Source: UBA1858 sp964636225
GTDB taxonomy: Bacteria > Pseudomonadota > Gammaproteobacteria > UBA4575
Length of the DNA: 64,000 nt
Reading direction: 5' to 3'
Assembly (NCBI GenBank): GCA_964636225.1
Contig: CAZWQM010000009.1
Location: forward strand, 1-64,000
Shown here in pieces: positions 33,663 through 42,840 of this stretch. The position numbers and the translations under genes were made by a program. The notes under the pieces were generated by a model, which saw only the letters and a list, made by a program, of their open reading frames with translations, was not told where the DNA came from and did no database searches. Position 1 is the first letter of the stretch. Each line of letters opens with the position of its first letter.

Positions 33663-35210
33663 ATGGACAGCAAAGAGAAGTTAATTATTTTTGATACGAC
33701 TTTGAGAGATGGTGAGCAAAGTCCTGGTGCTTCAATGACCAAGGATGAGAAATTGCATATTGCAAAGTCACTGGAGCGAATGAAAGTCGATATTATTGAA
33801 GCCGGTTTTCCGATTGCCAGCCCGGGAGATTTTGAATCGGTGAAAGCGGTAGCCGCCGCCGTCACCAACAGTACTGTATGTGGTTTGGCGCGCGCGCTGG
33901 ACCGCGATATTGATCGCGCAGGTGAAGCGCTGAAACCTGCCAAATCGAGTCGTATTCACACTTTTATTGCTACGTCGCCCATTCATATGGAGCGCAAATT
34001 ACGCATGTCGCCGGATGAGGTGATCGAACAGGCGGTTGCGGCAGTGAAACGTGCCGGAAAATATACAGACGATATAGAATTCTCGCCGGAAGATGCCGGA
34101 CGTTCCGAACTGGATTTTCTGTGTCGTATTATTGAAAAAGTGATTGATGCCGGTGCGCGAACCATCAATATTCCCGATACAGTGGGCTATAACATTCCGC
34201 AGCAATTCGGTGAATTGGTGGGGAACCTGATTCAACGTGTTCCAAATTCAGATAAAGCTGTTTTCTCCGTTCATTGCCACAATGATTTGGGGTTGGCAGT
34301 TTCAAATTCATTGGCTGCAGTACTGAATGGTGCGCGTCAGGTGGAATGTACCATTAACGGTTTGGGTGAGCGTGCAGGCAATGCCTCGCTTGAAGAAGTG
34401 GTGATGACCGTGCGCACACGTCAGGATGTGTTCCCCTGCGATACTCAACTGGACACCACGCAAATTGTTGCGACTTCACGCCTGGTATCTACAGTCACCG
34501 GTTTTCCGGTTCAACCCAATAAGGCAATTGTGGGTGCCAATGCTTTTGCACATGAATCCGGTATTCATCAGGATGGCGTATTAAAAGCGCGTGAAACGTA
34601 TGAAATTATGCGTGCAGAAGATGTGGGTTGGTCAGAAAATCGAATGGTATTGGGTAAACACTCAGGACGAAATGCGTTTCGCTCACGCCTGAATGAATTA
34701 GGTATCGAATTCGAATCTGATGAAGATTTAAATCGGGCTTTTGCATCTTTTAAAGATCTTGCGGACAAAAAACACGAGATCTTTGATGAGGACTTATTTG
34801 CATTAATGTCGGATGAAGGTGCAAGTCCGATGGAAAAATTCAAATTGGTTTCGTTACGGGTTTGTTCAGACACTAGTAAAGTGCCTGATGCAGATCTTGT
34901 ATTATCAGTAGATGGTGAAGAAAAATCTTCCAACGCCGGAGGTGGTGGTCCAGTGGACGCGGCTTTTCAGGCAATTGAAATCATTGCAAAAAGCGATACC
35001 AAGTTGCAGTTGTATTCGGTAAACAGTATTACCAGTGGAACCGATGCGCAGGGTGAAGTCACTGTACGTCTGGATAAGGATGGACGTATTGTCAATGGTC
35101 ATGGTGCCGATACCGATATAGTGATTGCTTCTGTAAAAGCTTATCTGAATGCGCTTAATAAAATTCATTTCACGATGGACCGTGAGCATCCACAGCATGG
35201 TCAGGTGTAA
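33663..35210 (+). CDS. leuA: 2-isopropylmalate synthase
   Basis: A 515-aa enzyme that condenses acetyl-CoA and 2-ketoisovalerate, the first step of leucine synthesis. The N-terminal HMGL-like TIM barrel starts IIFDTTLRDGEQSPGASM, with metal-binding VHCHNDLGLAVSN near residue 200. A C-terminal LeuA dimer domain (about residues 390-510) binds leucine for feedback inhibition. The leader peptide upstream suggests attenuation as a second level of control. Confidence 0.97.
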   Translation: MDSKEKLIIFDTTLRDGEQSPGASMTKDEKLHIAKSLERMKVDIIEAGFPIASPGDFESVKAVAAAVTNSTVCGLARALDRDIDRAGEALKPAKSSRIHTFIATSPIHMERKLRMSPDEVIEQAVAAVKRAGKYTDDIEFSPEDAGRSELDFLCRIIEKVIDAGARTINIPDTVGYNIPQQFGELVGNLIQRVPNSDKAVFSVHCHNDLGLAVSNSLAAVLNGARQVECTINGLGERAGNASLEEVVMTVRTRQDVFPCDTQLDTTQIVATSRLVSTVTGFPVQPNKAIVGANAFAHESGIHQDGVLKARETYEIMRAEDVGWSENRMVLGKHSGRNAFRSRLNELGIEFESDEDLNRAFASFKDLADKKHEIFDEDLFALMSDEGASPMEKFKLVSLRVCSDTSKVPDADLVLSVDGEEKSSNAGGGGPVDAAFQAIEIIAKSDTKLQLYSVNSITSGTDAQGEVTVRLDKDGRIVNGHGADTDIVIASVKAYLNALNKIHFTMDREHPQHGQV

Positions 35211-35252
35211 TAGGTTACATACGGCAAAGCACGAGAGTTTTTTATTGTATAA

Positions 35253-36038
35253 ATGAAGAATACGTCCTCACTTACTGATGCCAAGCGCAGCGCATATCTG
35301 GATGCTTTAGGTATTCAGCAGTGGATTCTGCGAAGGGAAAAAAGTGATGATGTTGCTGAAGATGTGCAGCTGTCTGTGATGGCTGCACAAACAGTATCTC
35401 AGGTTGAGAAAAAAAAACCTCAGCCAGAATTCCGTTTGGATGATAAGCAAGCTTCTGTAAAAATTGATTTCGACAAATTAGCTATGCTGGATTTACCAGC
35501 GCTGGAAATGTATGTTCGCGCCTGTGAAGCCTGTGAATTGCACAAAACCCGCAAGCAAACTGTATTTGGTGTTGGGCACCAGAAAGCGGACTGGATAATT
35601 ATCGGAGAAGCGCCGGGAGCGGATGAAGATTGTCAGGGAGAACCCTTTGTTGGCCGGGCAGGCCAACTACTGACTCAAATGTTACGTGCAATCGGTTTGG
35701 CCAGAGAAGAAGTTTTTATCGCCAATATTCTTAAATGTCGTCCTCCTAACAATCGTGATCCTAGCCAGGATGAGGTGACTGCATGCCATGCATTTTTAAA
35801 CAGGCAGATTGAATTAATCGAACCTAAAATAGTACTAGCACTGGGCAAAATTGCTGCTCAGTCATTACTGCAAAGTGATATACCTATTGGGAAAATGCGT
35901 GGCAAACTATATCGCCTGGAAAAAAATAATATACCTTTGGTGGTGACCTATCATCCTGCCTACCTGTTACGTAGTCCTAAAGAAAAGCGTAAAGTGTGGG
36001 AAGATCTGAAATTTGCACGACGGCAGGTTATAGCGTGA
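35253..36038 (+). CDS. Family 4 uracil-DNA glycosylase (Fe-S)
   Basis: A 261-aa enzyme that removes uracil from DNA. After a variable N-terminus, the domain begins YVRACEACELHKTRKQTVFGVG, with IIGEAPGADEDCQGEPFVGRAG (active-site GEAPG). Cluster cysteines are CEACELH, then LKCRPPNNRDP and a further Cys in DEVTACHAFL, and the second motif is YHPAYLLR. The long N-terminal extension (about 90 residues) resembles proteins annotated as DNA polymerase-related. It overlaps nothing and precedes rimI by 19 bp. Confidence 0.92.
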   Translation: MKNTSSLTDAKRSAYLDALGIQQWILRREKSDDVAEDVQLSVMAAQTVSQVEKKKPQPEFRLDDKQASVKIDFDKLAMLDLPALEMYVRACEACELHKTRKQTVFGVGHQKADWIIIGEAPGADEDCQGEPFVGRAGQLLTQMLRAIGLAREEVFIANILKCRPPNNRDPSQDEVTACHAFLNRQIELIEPKIVLALGKIAAQSLLQSDIPIGKMRGKLYRLEKNNIPLVVTYHPAYLLRSPKEKRKVWEDLKFARRQVIA

Positions 36039-36057
36039 GCTTTGTAGGCCCAATGAC

Positions 36058-36522
36058 ATGAGTGCTGTTTTAAAATCTGCCGAACCGGGTTATCGTCAAA
36101 TGACAATGTCAGATCTGAACGCGGTTATGGAACTGGAAATTATTGCGTATCCGTATCCATGGACTGAAACAATTTTTCAGGACTGTATTAAAGCCGGTTA
36201 TCAGTGTTGCGTGGCGGAACTTGATAAAAAAATTATCGGTTATGCAGTGTTTATCAACGCAGTGCAGGAATGTCATTTGCTGAATATATGTATTAAACCC
36301 AATATGCAAGGTAATGGATTAGGGCGTAAATTACTGACCCATGTTTTGAGGAAAGCAAAAGAAAAAAATGCAAAGTGCGTTTTTCTTGAAGTGCGACCTT
36401 CGAATTCCCATGCAGTTGCTTTGTATGAATCTGAAGGTTTTAATGAAGTTGGTATACGTAAAAAATATTATCCGACAAGCCATGGAAGGGAAGATGCAGT
36501 CATCTACGCAAAAGAATTATAA
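36058..36522 (+). CDS. rimI: Ribosomal protein S18 alanine N-acetyltransferase
   Basis: A 154-aa GNAT acetyltransferase. Motif A is ICIKPNMQGNGLGRKLLTH near residues 78-96 (Q-x-x-G-x-G for acetyl-CoA), followed by FLEVRPSNSHAVALYESEGF, typical of RimI. Its place after a uracil-DNA glycosylase matches the common gene pair. RimI modifies S18, though the substrate here is inferred. Confidence 0.9.
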   Translation: MSAVLKSAEPGYRQMTMSDLNAVMELEIIAYPYPWTETIFQDCIKAGYQCCVAELDKKIIGYAVFINAVQECHLLNICIKPNMQGNGLGRKLLTHVLRKAKEKNAKCVFLEVRPSNSHAVALYESEGFNEVGIRKKYYPTSHGREDAVIYAKEL

Positions 36523-36868
36523 CAATTCTGATCTGGCACATGCCAACAATTTAATACATTGTTAAATACATATTTAATACGTGTCGTTTTTTTAGCCAGT
36601 TCTTATGACATAGTCATTTGAAGTATTTTTTAGATTAGGCAACTTGTTTACGATTTGATCAAACATTTCCATGAGTGATTGGATTGGTTTTCTGTATTTG
36701 TTCAAAACCAAACATCCGCATAAGCAGTATCTAATTATGTATACTAAACTTACTGCCTGGATTTATAGCCGCCTGCTATTCAGATACAATAGCGCGCCTT
36801 TATAGTCAGATACAAAAGACTGCCTTCAAAATAGTAAACCATAAGATGTTAACAGGATTTGATCGGGT
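36523..36868. other. Gene-free region before prfC
   Basis: About 345 bp of AT-rich DNA with no credible ORF. An inverted repeat TTGGTTTT...AAAACCAA with a 12-base loop lies at 36684-36711. Two copies of TCAGATACAA occur near 36780 and 36807; the first contains a TACAAT that could be a -10, but no -35 supports it. Confidence 0.4.
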
Positions 36869-38464
36869 ATGAGTGATAGCAATTTTATTAATGAAGTCAA
36901 TAAACGTAGGACTTTCGCTATTATCTCGCACCCGGATGCGGGCAAAACGACGATTACCGAAAAGCTTCTTTTATACGGCGGCGCTATTCAGCAGGCCGGT
37001 ACCGTAAAAGGACGTAAAGCGGCGAGGCATGCAACTTCCGACTGGATGGCGCTGGAACAACAACGTGGTATTTCTGTTACCAGTTCTGTAATGCAGTTTA
37101 ATTACAATGGCTGTGTAGTGAATTTGCTGGATACGCCCGGGCACGAGGATTTTTCTGAAGATACTTACCGAACATTGACCGCGGTGGATTCTGCTTTAAT
37201 GGTAATTGACTGTGCCAAAGGAGTAGAAGATCGGACTATTAAGTTAATGGAAGTGTGTCGTCTGCGTGACACACCGATTGTGACTTTCATTAACAAGCTG
37301 GATCGGGAAGGTCGCGACCCGATTGAATTAATGGATGAAGTGGAGTCGGTGCTCAACATTAAATGCACGCCGGTGACATGGCCGATTGGCATGGGCAAGA
37401 GTCTAAAAGGGGTTTACCACCTGTTAAATAATTCGGTTCATTTATTTGGCGCAACCCACGGTGGTAAAAAGCTGGATGGCGAAGTTATCAAAGGTTTGGA
37501 TAATCCGCGTCTGGACGAAGTTCTGGGTGATGTGGCTGTAGACCTTCGTGACGAGATTGAGTTAGTCACAGGAGCCAGCCATGAATACGATCATAAAGAA
37601 TTTCTGGCAGGTAAATTAACGCCTGTGTTTTTTGGTTCTGCCATTAATAATTTTGGTGTGCAGGAATTACTGGATAAATTTGTCGAAGTGGCGCCGCCGC
37701 CGCAATCACGTAAAACACTGGAACGAACTGTAAAAGCCAGTGAGGAAGATTTCACCGGCTTTGTGTTTAAGATTCAGGCCAACATGGATCCTAATCACCG
37801 TGATCGCATTGCTTTCATGCGCATCTGTTCTGGTAGTTTTGAAAAAGGGATTAAGCTGCGTCATGTACGTTTACAACGTGATATGAAAATTCCGGATGCA
37901 TTAACATTCTTTTCATCAGAACGTGAGCATGTAGGCAAAGCCTATCCTGGAGATATTATTGGCCTGCATAATCATGGTACGATTCGAATCGGTGATACTT
38001 TTTCTCAAAAAGAAGATTTGGTGTTTACCGGTATTCCGAATTTTGCACCTGAGTTATTTCGGCGTGCACAGCTAAAAGATCCCTTGAAAACAAAAGCGCT
38101 TCTTAAAGGCTTAATGCAGTTATGTGAAGAAGGTGCCACTCAGCTGTTTCGTCCGCTGAATAATAATGATCTGATACTGGGTGCGGTGGGTGTGCTGCAG
38201 TTTGACGTGGTGGCGCATCGCCTGAAAGATGAATACAACGTGGACTGCCAGTTCGAACATGTGAATGTCCATACAGCACGCTGGTTATATACAAATGATT
38301 CGCAAGAATTGGAGAAGATGAAACAAAAAGCTTCTGCAGGAATTGCACTGGATCACGCAGGGGAGCTGGTATATATGGCTTCTTCGCGAGTGAATCTGGA
38401 TATGACCATTGAAAAATGGCCAAATATCGAATTTAGAAATACGCGCGAACAGGTTTATAACTGA
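36869..38464 (+). CDS. prfC: Peptide chain release factor 3
   Basis: A 531-aa translational GTPase that recycles RF1 and RF2 after termination. G1 is SHPDAGKTTITEKLLL near residues 17-32, G2/G3 include QQRGISVTSS and LLDTPGHEDFSEDTYR, and G4 is FINKLDREGRDP. The length matches E. coli RF3 (529). It is transcribed alone. Confidence 0.98.
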   Translation: MSDSNFINEVNKRRTFAIISHPDAGKTTITEKLLLYGGAIQQAGTVKGRKAARHATSDWMALEQQRGISVTSSVMQFNYNGCVVNLLDTPGHEDFSEDTYRTLTAVDSALMVIDCAKGVEDRTIKLMEVCRLRDTPIVTFINKLDREGRDPIELMDEVESVLNIKCTPVTWPIGMGKSLKGVYHLLNNSVHLFGATHGGKKLDGEVIKGLDNPRLDEVLGDVAVDLRDEIELVTGASHEYDHKEFLAGKLTPVFFGSAINNFGVQELLDKFVEVAPPPQSRKTLERTVKASEEDFTGFVFKIQANMDPNHRDRIAFMRICSGSFEKGIKLRHVRLQRDMKIPDALTFFSSEREHVGKAYPGDIIGLHNHGTIRIGDTFSQKEDLVFTGIPNFAPELFRRAQLKDPLKTKALLKGLMQLCEEGATQLFRPLNNNDLILGAVGVLQFDVVAHRLKDEYNVDCQFEHVNVHTARWLYTNDSQELEKMKQKASAGIALDHAGELVYMASSRVNLDMTIEKWPNIEFRNTREQVYN

Positions 38465-38491
38465 CGGGCGTTGTTGAGTATCTTAAGTTGC

Positions 38492-38513
38492 GATGCCCAT
38501 TAAAGTGGGCATC
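38492..38513. terminator. Hairpin after prfC, possible terminator
   Basis: GATGCCCA-TTAAAG-TGGGCATC: an 8-bp perfect stem 28 bp after the prfC stop and before the convergent mscL. There is no T run, so a factor-independent terminator is only possible, not shown. Confidence 0.35.
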
Positions 38514-38573
38514 CCGCTTCAGATAGGCAGAGATTTGAAACGTGCGGGATTGCCTGATTCGTTTAATAGTCAC

Positions 38574-38599
38574 TGGATTTCCATTTGCATGGAAATGAC
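38574..38599 (+). repeat. 26-bp palindromic repeat, TTTCCAT stem variant
   Basis: TGGATTTCCATTTGCATGGAAATGAC: the ends TGGAT and ATGAC and the 26-bp length are kept, but the stem is ATTTCCAT/ATGGAAAT, AT-rich and perfectly paired. It lies between convergent prfC and mscL. Confidence 0.75.
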
Positions 38600-38614
38600 A
38601 GTGAAGTTAGAAGA

Positions 38615-39013
38615 TTATTTTTTAAGTAGATCTCTGATTTCTGTGAGTAATTTTTCTTCCGCGCTGGGTTCAGGCGGTGCTGCGGGGGCATCCTCTTCTT
38701 TTTTCTTCAGGCTGTTCATGACTTTGATTGTCATAAAAATTGCAAAAGCGACGATCAGAAAATCAAATACTGTTTGAATAAAAGCACCGTACTTGATAGT
38801 GACAGCTTCCACACCATCACTGGCTTCCTGAATGGTCAAGGCGAGGTTGGTAAAATCGACACCGCCGATTAATACTCCTAGCGGAGGCATAACCACATCC
38901 GAAACAAAGGAAGACACAATTTTGCCAAAGGCGGCGCCAATAATGATACCAACGGCCATATCCACTACATTGCCGCGCATGGCAAATTCTTTAAACTCAG
39001 ACATCATACCCAT
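38615..39013 (-). CDS. mscL: Large-conductance mechanosensitive channel MscL
   Basis: A 132-aa inner-membrane channel that opens under membrane tension during osmotic downshock. The N-terminus EFKEFAMRGNVVDMAVGIIIGAAFGKIVSSFVSDVVMPPLG is nearly the consensus, with TM1 there, TM2 near residues 75-95 and a C-terminal helical bundle. The start at 39013 has GGAGAG at good spacing. Confidence 0.97.
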   Translation of the reverse strand: MGMMSEFKEFAMRGNVVDMAVGIIIGAAFGKIVSSFVSDVVMPPLGVLIGGVDFTNLALTIQEASDGVEAVTIKYGAFIQTVFDFLIVAFAIFMTIKVMNSLKKKEEDAPAAPPEPSAEEKLLTEIRDLLKK

Positions 39014-39256
39014 AACATTCTCTCCGAACTTGAATTTTTATTATGATTCGCCCTGCAAAATGACTGTCTATATACCTAATCAAGACGAGGGCGATAACTA
39101 TGTTAATTAGATATACTTGCCCTTTATATAGCTTACAGTACGTACTGAAGCGGAATTAACTGCATAATTTGTATGTGATTAAGGACTTAAGTAGATAAAA
39201 GTCGTGTAGGTGAATGACACGTTAGTTTTCTTAATGAAGAAGGATATTAAATCTGT

Positions 39257-39466
39257 ATGAATGACTTAACGCCTTCAACCTGGCAGGTTCTAAAAAGCGT
39301 ATTAGCCAGTTTTTTTGGTGTACAAAAAGAAGAAACGCGTCAGCGGGATTTTACTCATGGGAAGCCCAGTCAATTTATTATGATTGGTTTAATTTTAACG
39401 GTCATGTTTATTGTCATGGTGTGGCTGATAGTTCAAGTAGTTTTATATTTCGCTCTCGGTAGCTGA
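39257..39466 (+). CDS. DUF2970 family small membrane protein
   Basis: A 69-aa protein of the DUF2970 type: an N-terminal soluble stretch with VLKSVLASFFGVQKEETRQRDF and one C-terminal transmembrane helix (about residues 42-65). The function is unknown. Its last 24 bases overlap the end of the convergent nuclease gene. Confidence 0.8.
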   Translation: MNDLTPSTWQVLKSVLASFFGVQKEETRQRDFTHGKPSQFIMIGLILTVMFIVMVWLIVQVVLYFALGS

Positions 39467-42349
39467 TTCTTCTGGCTTCTGCCAATGCGACTTTCGGCAT
39501 AGGCCTTCATAGTCACAAACTCTACACGTGTTATCGTCACCATTCGCGGGCAATGGAGTCTGGTTTCTGATCTGTGTGAACAGTTGTTCCAGCCTTGATA
39601 TGTGTTCTTCCTTAAGCGTTGCCAGTTTCTGGTCGGATACAATGGAGTGACTTTTTACTTCTCCCTGTGAGCCCAATGCTAAATATTCGGCCTGAATGAT
39701 TTTTTCGTCAAGTAGAGCATAAAATGGTAGCTGCACTGTTTCACCATTTTCTACTTTTTTCTGCGACGGCTTGGTGCTTCCAGTTTTGTAATCAATGACT
39801 GCATGATGTTGATTATCGGAATCAATACGGTCAAGGTTCCCTTGTAGAATAATATTGGTACTCAATCTCACTTCCAGTGGTGCTTCGCCACGCAATGCAT
39901 GCCAGTGCTGGCTGCGATCTATGGCCCAGCTTATATAAGCAGGTATGTTGGTTTGCCATCTCTGTAGCCAGCCTTCTTTCACAGTTGCCTGAAAAGGCGC
40001 GTGCATGAATATATCTCGGCTTATTTCATGCAGCTGGGTTACCAAATAATCACGATTTGTGCTGACAAATGAATTTTGCTTTATGTGTGGATTGTCGAAA
40101 TGAAATGCATATAAACTTTTATGAACCAGCTGACCAAAATCGGAAGCTTCAAACTCCTCGGGAGTATCCTGTTCACGTAATGACAGCGCGTATTTTGCAA
40201 AGTACTGGTACGGACAGTCGATAAGTGACTGATACTGTGTGGCGGAAATTTTTTCTTTAATTAACTCGGCCGGCACGACGGGGGCAGGTCGTTGAGCAGC
40301 CAAGTATGTAAAGTTGCTTTTTGCCAGCTTTGCTTCAACAAGTGATGCAAGTAACGGATCCAGGAGTGTGTCCTGTAAAGAGCTTGAATAGCTTTGTTGG
40401 CTAAATAATTCGATTAATTTAACCCATGAACATAGCTCCTGCGGTTCACCATTCGATTCAGCTTCAGCGCTTAATAATATGTGCTCGCATTGCTCAAGTA
40501 GTTGCCGAAAGCGAACAAAGTTAATCGCTGAAGATTCATGTGTGGTAAGAAAGTTTAATTCATGGCGTACTTTTTCGTTGAAAAAGGTGCGTTGGGATTT
40601 GCTGTTATTCAAGCGATTTTCTTCAACGCCGGAAACAATCGCTGCCTTGAAGGACAGGTTATCAATATGCTCTAAACCACACAGAGTTATGCGTTTGTCA
40701 GTGTTTTTGGGGATAAAGAAATTATACTCAAACAGGTCGCGTAACCATTGGCGCCATTCTTTCCAATTGATTTTTATGCTGTTGCTTCGTGTGCCATGAG
40801 TATTGCTTACAAGGACTTCCAAGAGCTGTTGTCCTGCGGCATCTCTTTCCAGGGATGCGCGAATACCCAATTTCTCCAGTGCAGTCAGTAGTTGTGTGGA
40901 TAAAGTATAAAGTTCGTATTCTCCCTTTAGTTTGCAATCGTTCAGCGGCTGGCTGGCAAGTTTAATTTGTGTGCAAACGTCAAGGGTCTCTGTCAATGTG
41001 ATTTCATATTTTTTCGCTTGCGCTGAAATCAGCTCAGCCAGGCTATCGAGGGAGTCTGCAGGATTATTGCGGTGATGTTTGAGCAGTTTTTTAATCTGAT
41101 GTATCTGTTGCTGGTAGTTCTCGTTATAGTCAAAGTTATTTGGCAGGAAAGGCGAACTGAGCAAATCCAAAAGATTGTCTTTTTTGAAGTTGCTTTCAAG
41201 TGCGTCTAAAAATACTTCAATAGAAGTGGCCGCGCTCGTGGTGGAGAGAGTCCAGCCACCCATGTCGGTAGGCAGTATGCCTTCTTCTTCCAGTACGGCA
41301 CGAATACGACGTGCAAGCAAACGATCACTTGCTACGATGCCAATCGGTTCGATGCCTTCCAGTAACCATTTTTTTGCTTGTAGGCATACCGCATGCACAT
41401 GTCGCTCAATAGAATTGCAACAGTACAGACTTAACCAGTTCTTGAAAATGTTTTCAGGAAAACTTTGTGTGAACTGTTGAATGCGTTCATAAGTTGTCTG
41501 GTTGCGCTGGTAAATAATATTTAAAGCCTGCTGGCGAGGGTTGGTTGTTTGAACGACATAAGTATTATCCGTTATTTTCAAATGAGGGTGATGATGGCAG
41601 CCAAACAGTGTGTGAGAAATGCTTGGGTAGTAAATCGATATGCAAGAATGTTGTTGTAGTCGCTGAAAAAATAAAGTTTCAATAGCTGAGAAGCGATGAT
41701 AACCAACAATAAAATAATGGGTGATTTTGTCTTGTGGTTGTAAAGTTAATAAAGTTTTACTGTAATACGACAACGGATCAATCCACTCTCGAGCTTTGAT
41801 CTGCTCCTGATAGGCTTGCCATAAGCGATAAATAATTTCACTCTCACGCGAAATATTACTGACATTTGCTATAGTGATGGCATATTTTTTTAACAGGGTA
41901 TCGCGTAGCGCATCTTCACCTTCATTCAACGGCAGTTGATCCAGAGTACATTCGTTGAACAGGCTGACCAATTCTTTGGCCAGTGGCCAGGCATTATGCG
42001 TTTGAAACAGCCCGGGACTATGGCGGATGGCTTCTACAAGTAACAATTGCTTGTTGGTTTCGCTTATAAGCGTGCCCTGTGGACTTTTTTGCTGAAAAAC
42101 CCAGTCCTGAAAAGGGATGATTTGCGGCAGCAGCAGGCTATGAATACCGGCTGATCTGGCGGCAGCCAATAACGCTAATTTGATGGAATGAATCACGTTT
42201 CGTGAGTCACACCAGATGACATAATGGCTCAAATCTGAGCGGTTGGCCCTGCTTAAAGTAATGACATCCTTCGCCAGTGCATCCAGGGGGCGGGTTGCGT
42301 AGTCACAAAAGACAAACGGCAGGGCAGCGTTATTGTCGAGGTTTGTCAA
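39443..42349 (-). CDS. AddB-like PD-(D/E)XK nuclease family protein
   Basis: A 968-aa protein of the proteobacterial 'probable DNA repair protein' type, distantly related to AddB/RecB nucleases. The C-terminal nuclease domain has catalytic HAVIDYKTGSTKP (Asp and Lys) and an AddB-like iron-sulfur set, one Cys in LIDCPYQYFAKYAL and three in CRVCDYEGLC. The N-terminal part is helicase-like but I see no Walker A, so it may act in DNA end repair without ATPase activity or with a partner. In many genomes a UvrD/AddA-like helicase adjoins it; none does here. Confidence 0.85.
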   Translation of the reverse strand: MTNLDNNAALPFVFCDYATRPLDALAKDVITLSRANRSDLSHYVIWCDSRNVIHSIKLALLAAARSAGIHSLLLPQIIPFQDWVFQQKSPQGTLISETNKQLLLVEAIRHSPGLFQTHNAWPLAKELVSLFNECTLDQLPLNEGEDALRDTLLKKYAITIANVSNISRESEIIYRLWQAYQEQIKAREWIDPLSYYSKTLLTLQPQDKITHYFIVGYHRFSAIETLFFQRLQQHSCISIYYPSISHTLFGCHHHPHLKITDNTYVVQTTNPRQQALNIIYQRNQTTYERIQQFTQSFPENIFKNWLSLYCCNSIERHVHAVCLQAKKWLLEGIEPIGIVASDRLLARRIRAVLEEEGILPTDMGGWTLSTTSAATSIEVFLDALESNFKKDNLLDLLSSPFLPNNFDYNENYQQQIHQIKKLLKHHRNNPADSLDSLAELISAQAKKYEITLTETLDVCTQIKLASQPLNDCKLKGEYELYTLSTQLLTALEKLGIRASLERDAAGQQLLEVLVSNTHGTRSNSIKINWKEWRQWLRDLFEYNFFIPKNTDKRITLCGLEHIDNLSFKAAIVSGVEENRLNNSKSQRTFFNEKVRHELNFLTTHESSAINFVRFRQLLEQCEHILLSAEAESNGEPQELCSWVKLIELFSQQSYSSSLQDTLLDPLLASLVEAKLAKSNFTYLAAQRPAPVVPAELIKEKISATQYQSLIDCPYQYFAKYALSLREQDTPEEFEASDFGQLVHKSLYAFHFDNPHIKQNSFVSTNRDYLVTQLHEISRDIFMHAPFQATVKEGWLQRWQTNIPAYISWAIDRSQHWHALRGEAPLEVRLSTNIILQGNLDRIDSDNQHHAVIDYKTGSTKPSQKKVENGETVQLPFYALLDEKIIQAEYLALGSQGEVKSHSIVSDQKLATLKEEHISRLEQLFTQIRNQTPLPANGDDNTCRVCDYEGLCRKSHWQKPEESATESEI

Positions 42350-42358
42350 AATCTGTAT

Positions 42359-42682
42359 TTAGCGATCCAGATATTGACGTTTATTTTCAACCTCTTCCCA
42401 TTCTGCGGCATCGTCAGGAGGGTCTTTACGCACGGTTAATACCGGCCACTGGGCCGCAAGTTCTTCATTGATTTCCAGGAACTCCTTCTGGTCCTCGGGC
42501 AGGTCGTCCTCAGAGAGAATGGCATCCACAGGGCATTCTGGTTCACACATAGCGCAATCAATGCACTCTTCCGGATCGATCACCAAAAAATTGGGTCCTT
42601 CGTGAAAACAGTCTACCGGACAGACTTCAACACAGTCTGTATATTTACATTTAATGCATGATTCTGTTACTACAAATGTCAT
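42359..42682 (-). CDS. fdxA: Seven-iron ferredoxin FdxA
   Basis: A 107-aa ferredoxin with one [3Fe-4S] and one [4Fe-4S] cluster. The N-terminal motif CIKCKYTDCVEVCPVDC and the second CIDCAMCEPECPVDAI match FdxA exactly, and the family's C-terminal extension (about residues 60-107) is present. It lies 9 bp downstream of the nuclease gene's start, on the same strand. FdxA is a low-potential electron carrier; its partner here is unknown. Confidence 0.96.
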   Translation of the reverse strand: MTFVVTESCIKCKYTDCVEVCPVDCFHEGPNFLVIDPEECIDCAMCEPECPVDAILSEDDLPEDQKEFLEINEELAAQWPVLTVRKDPPDDAAEWEEVENKRQYLDR

Positions 42683-42840
42683 GTTGGCTCCGTATAGTCC
42701 ATAAAAAGGCCAGAGTTATGTAAATTGTTAGAGATTTCAATTTATCACCAAGTAATATTGGTTAAACTTGGCGTTTACCCTCTGGTTTTAGTATCAATGA
42801 GTGGGTAATTATATATAAATATGGGATTCGGGAGGAAATT

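Noticed and set aside
39433..39642. Minus-strand ORF at the DUF2970/nuclease junction
   Set aside because: It is an out-of-frame shadow of the nuclease C-terminus on the same strand, with no independent start signal.
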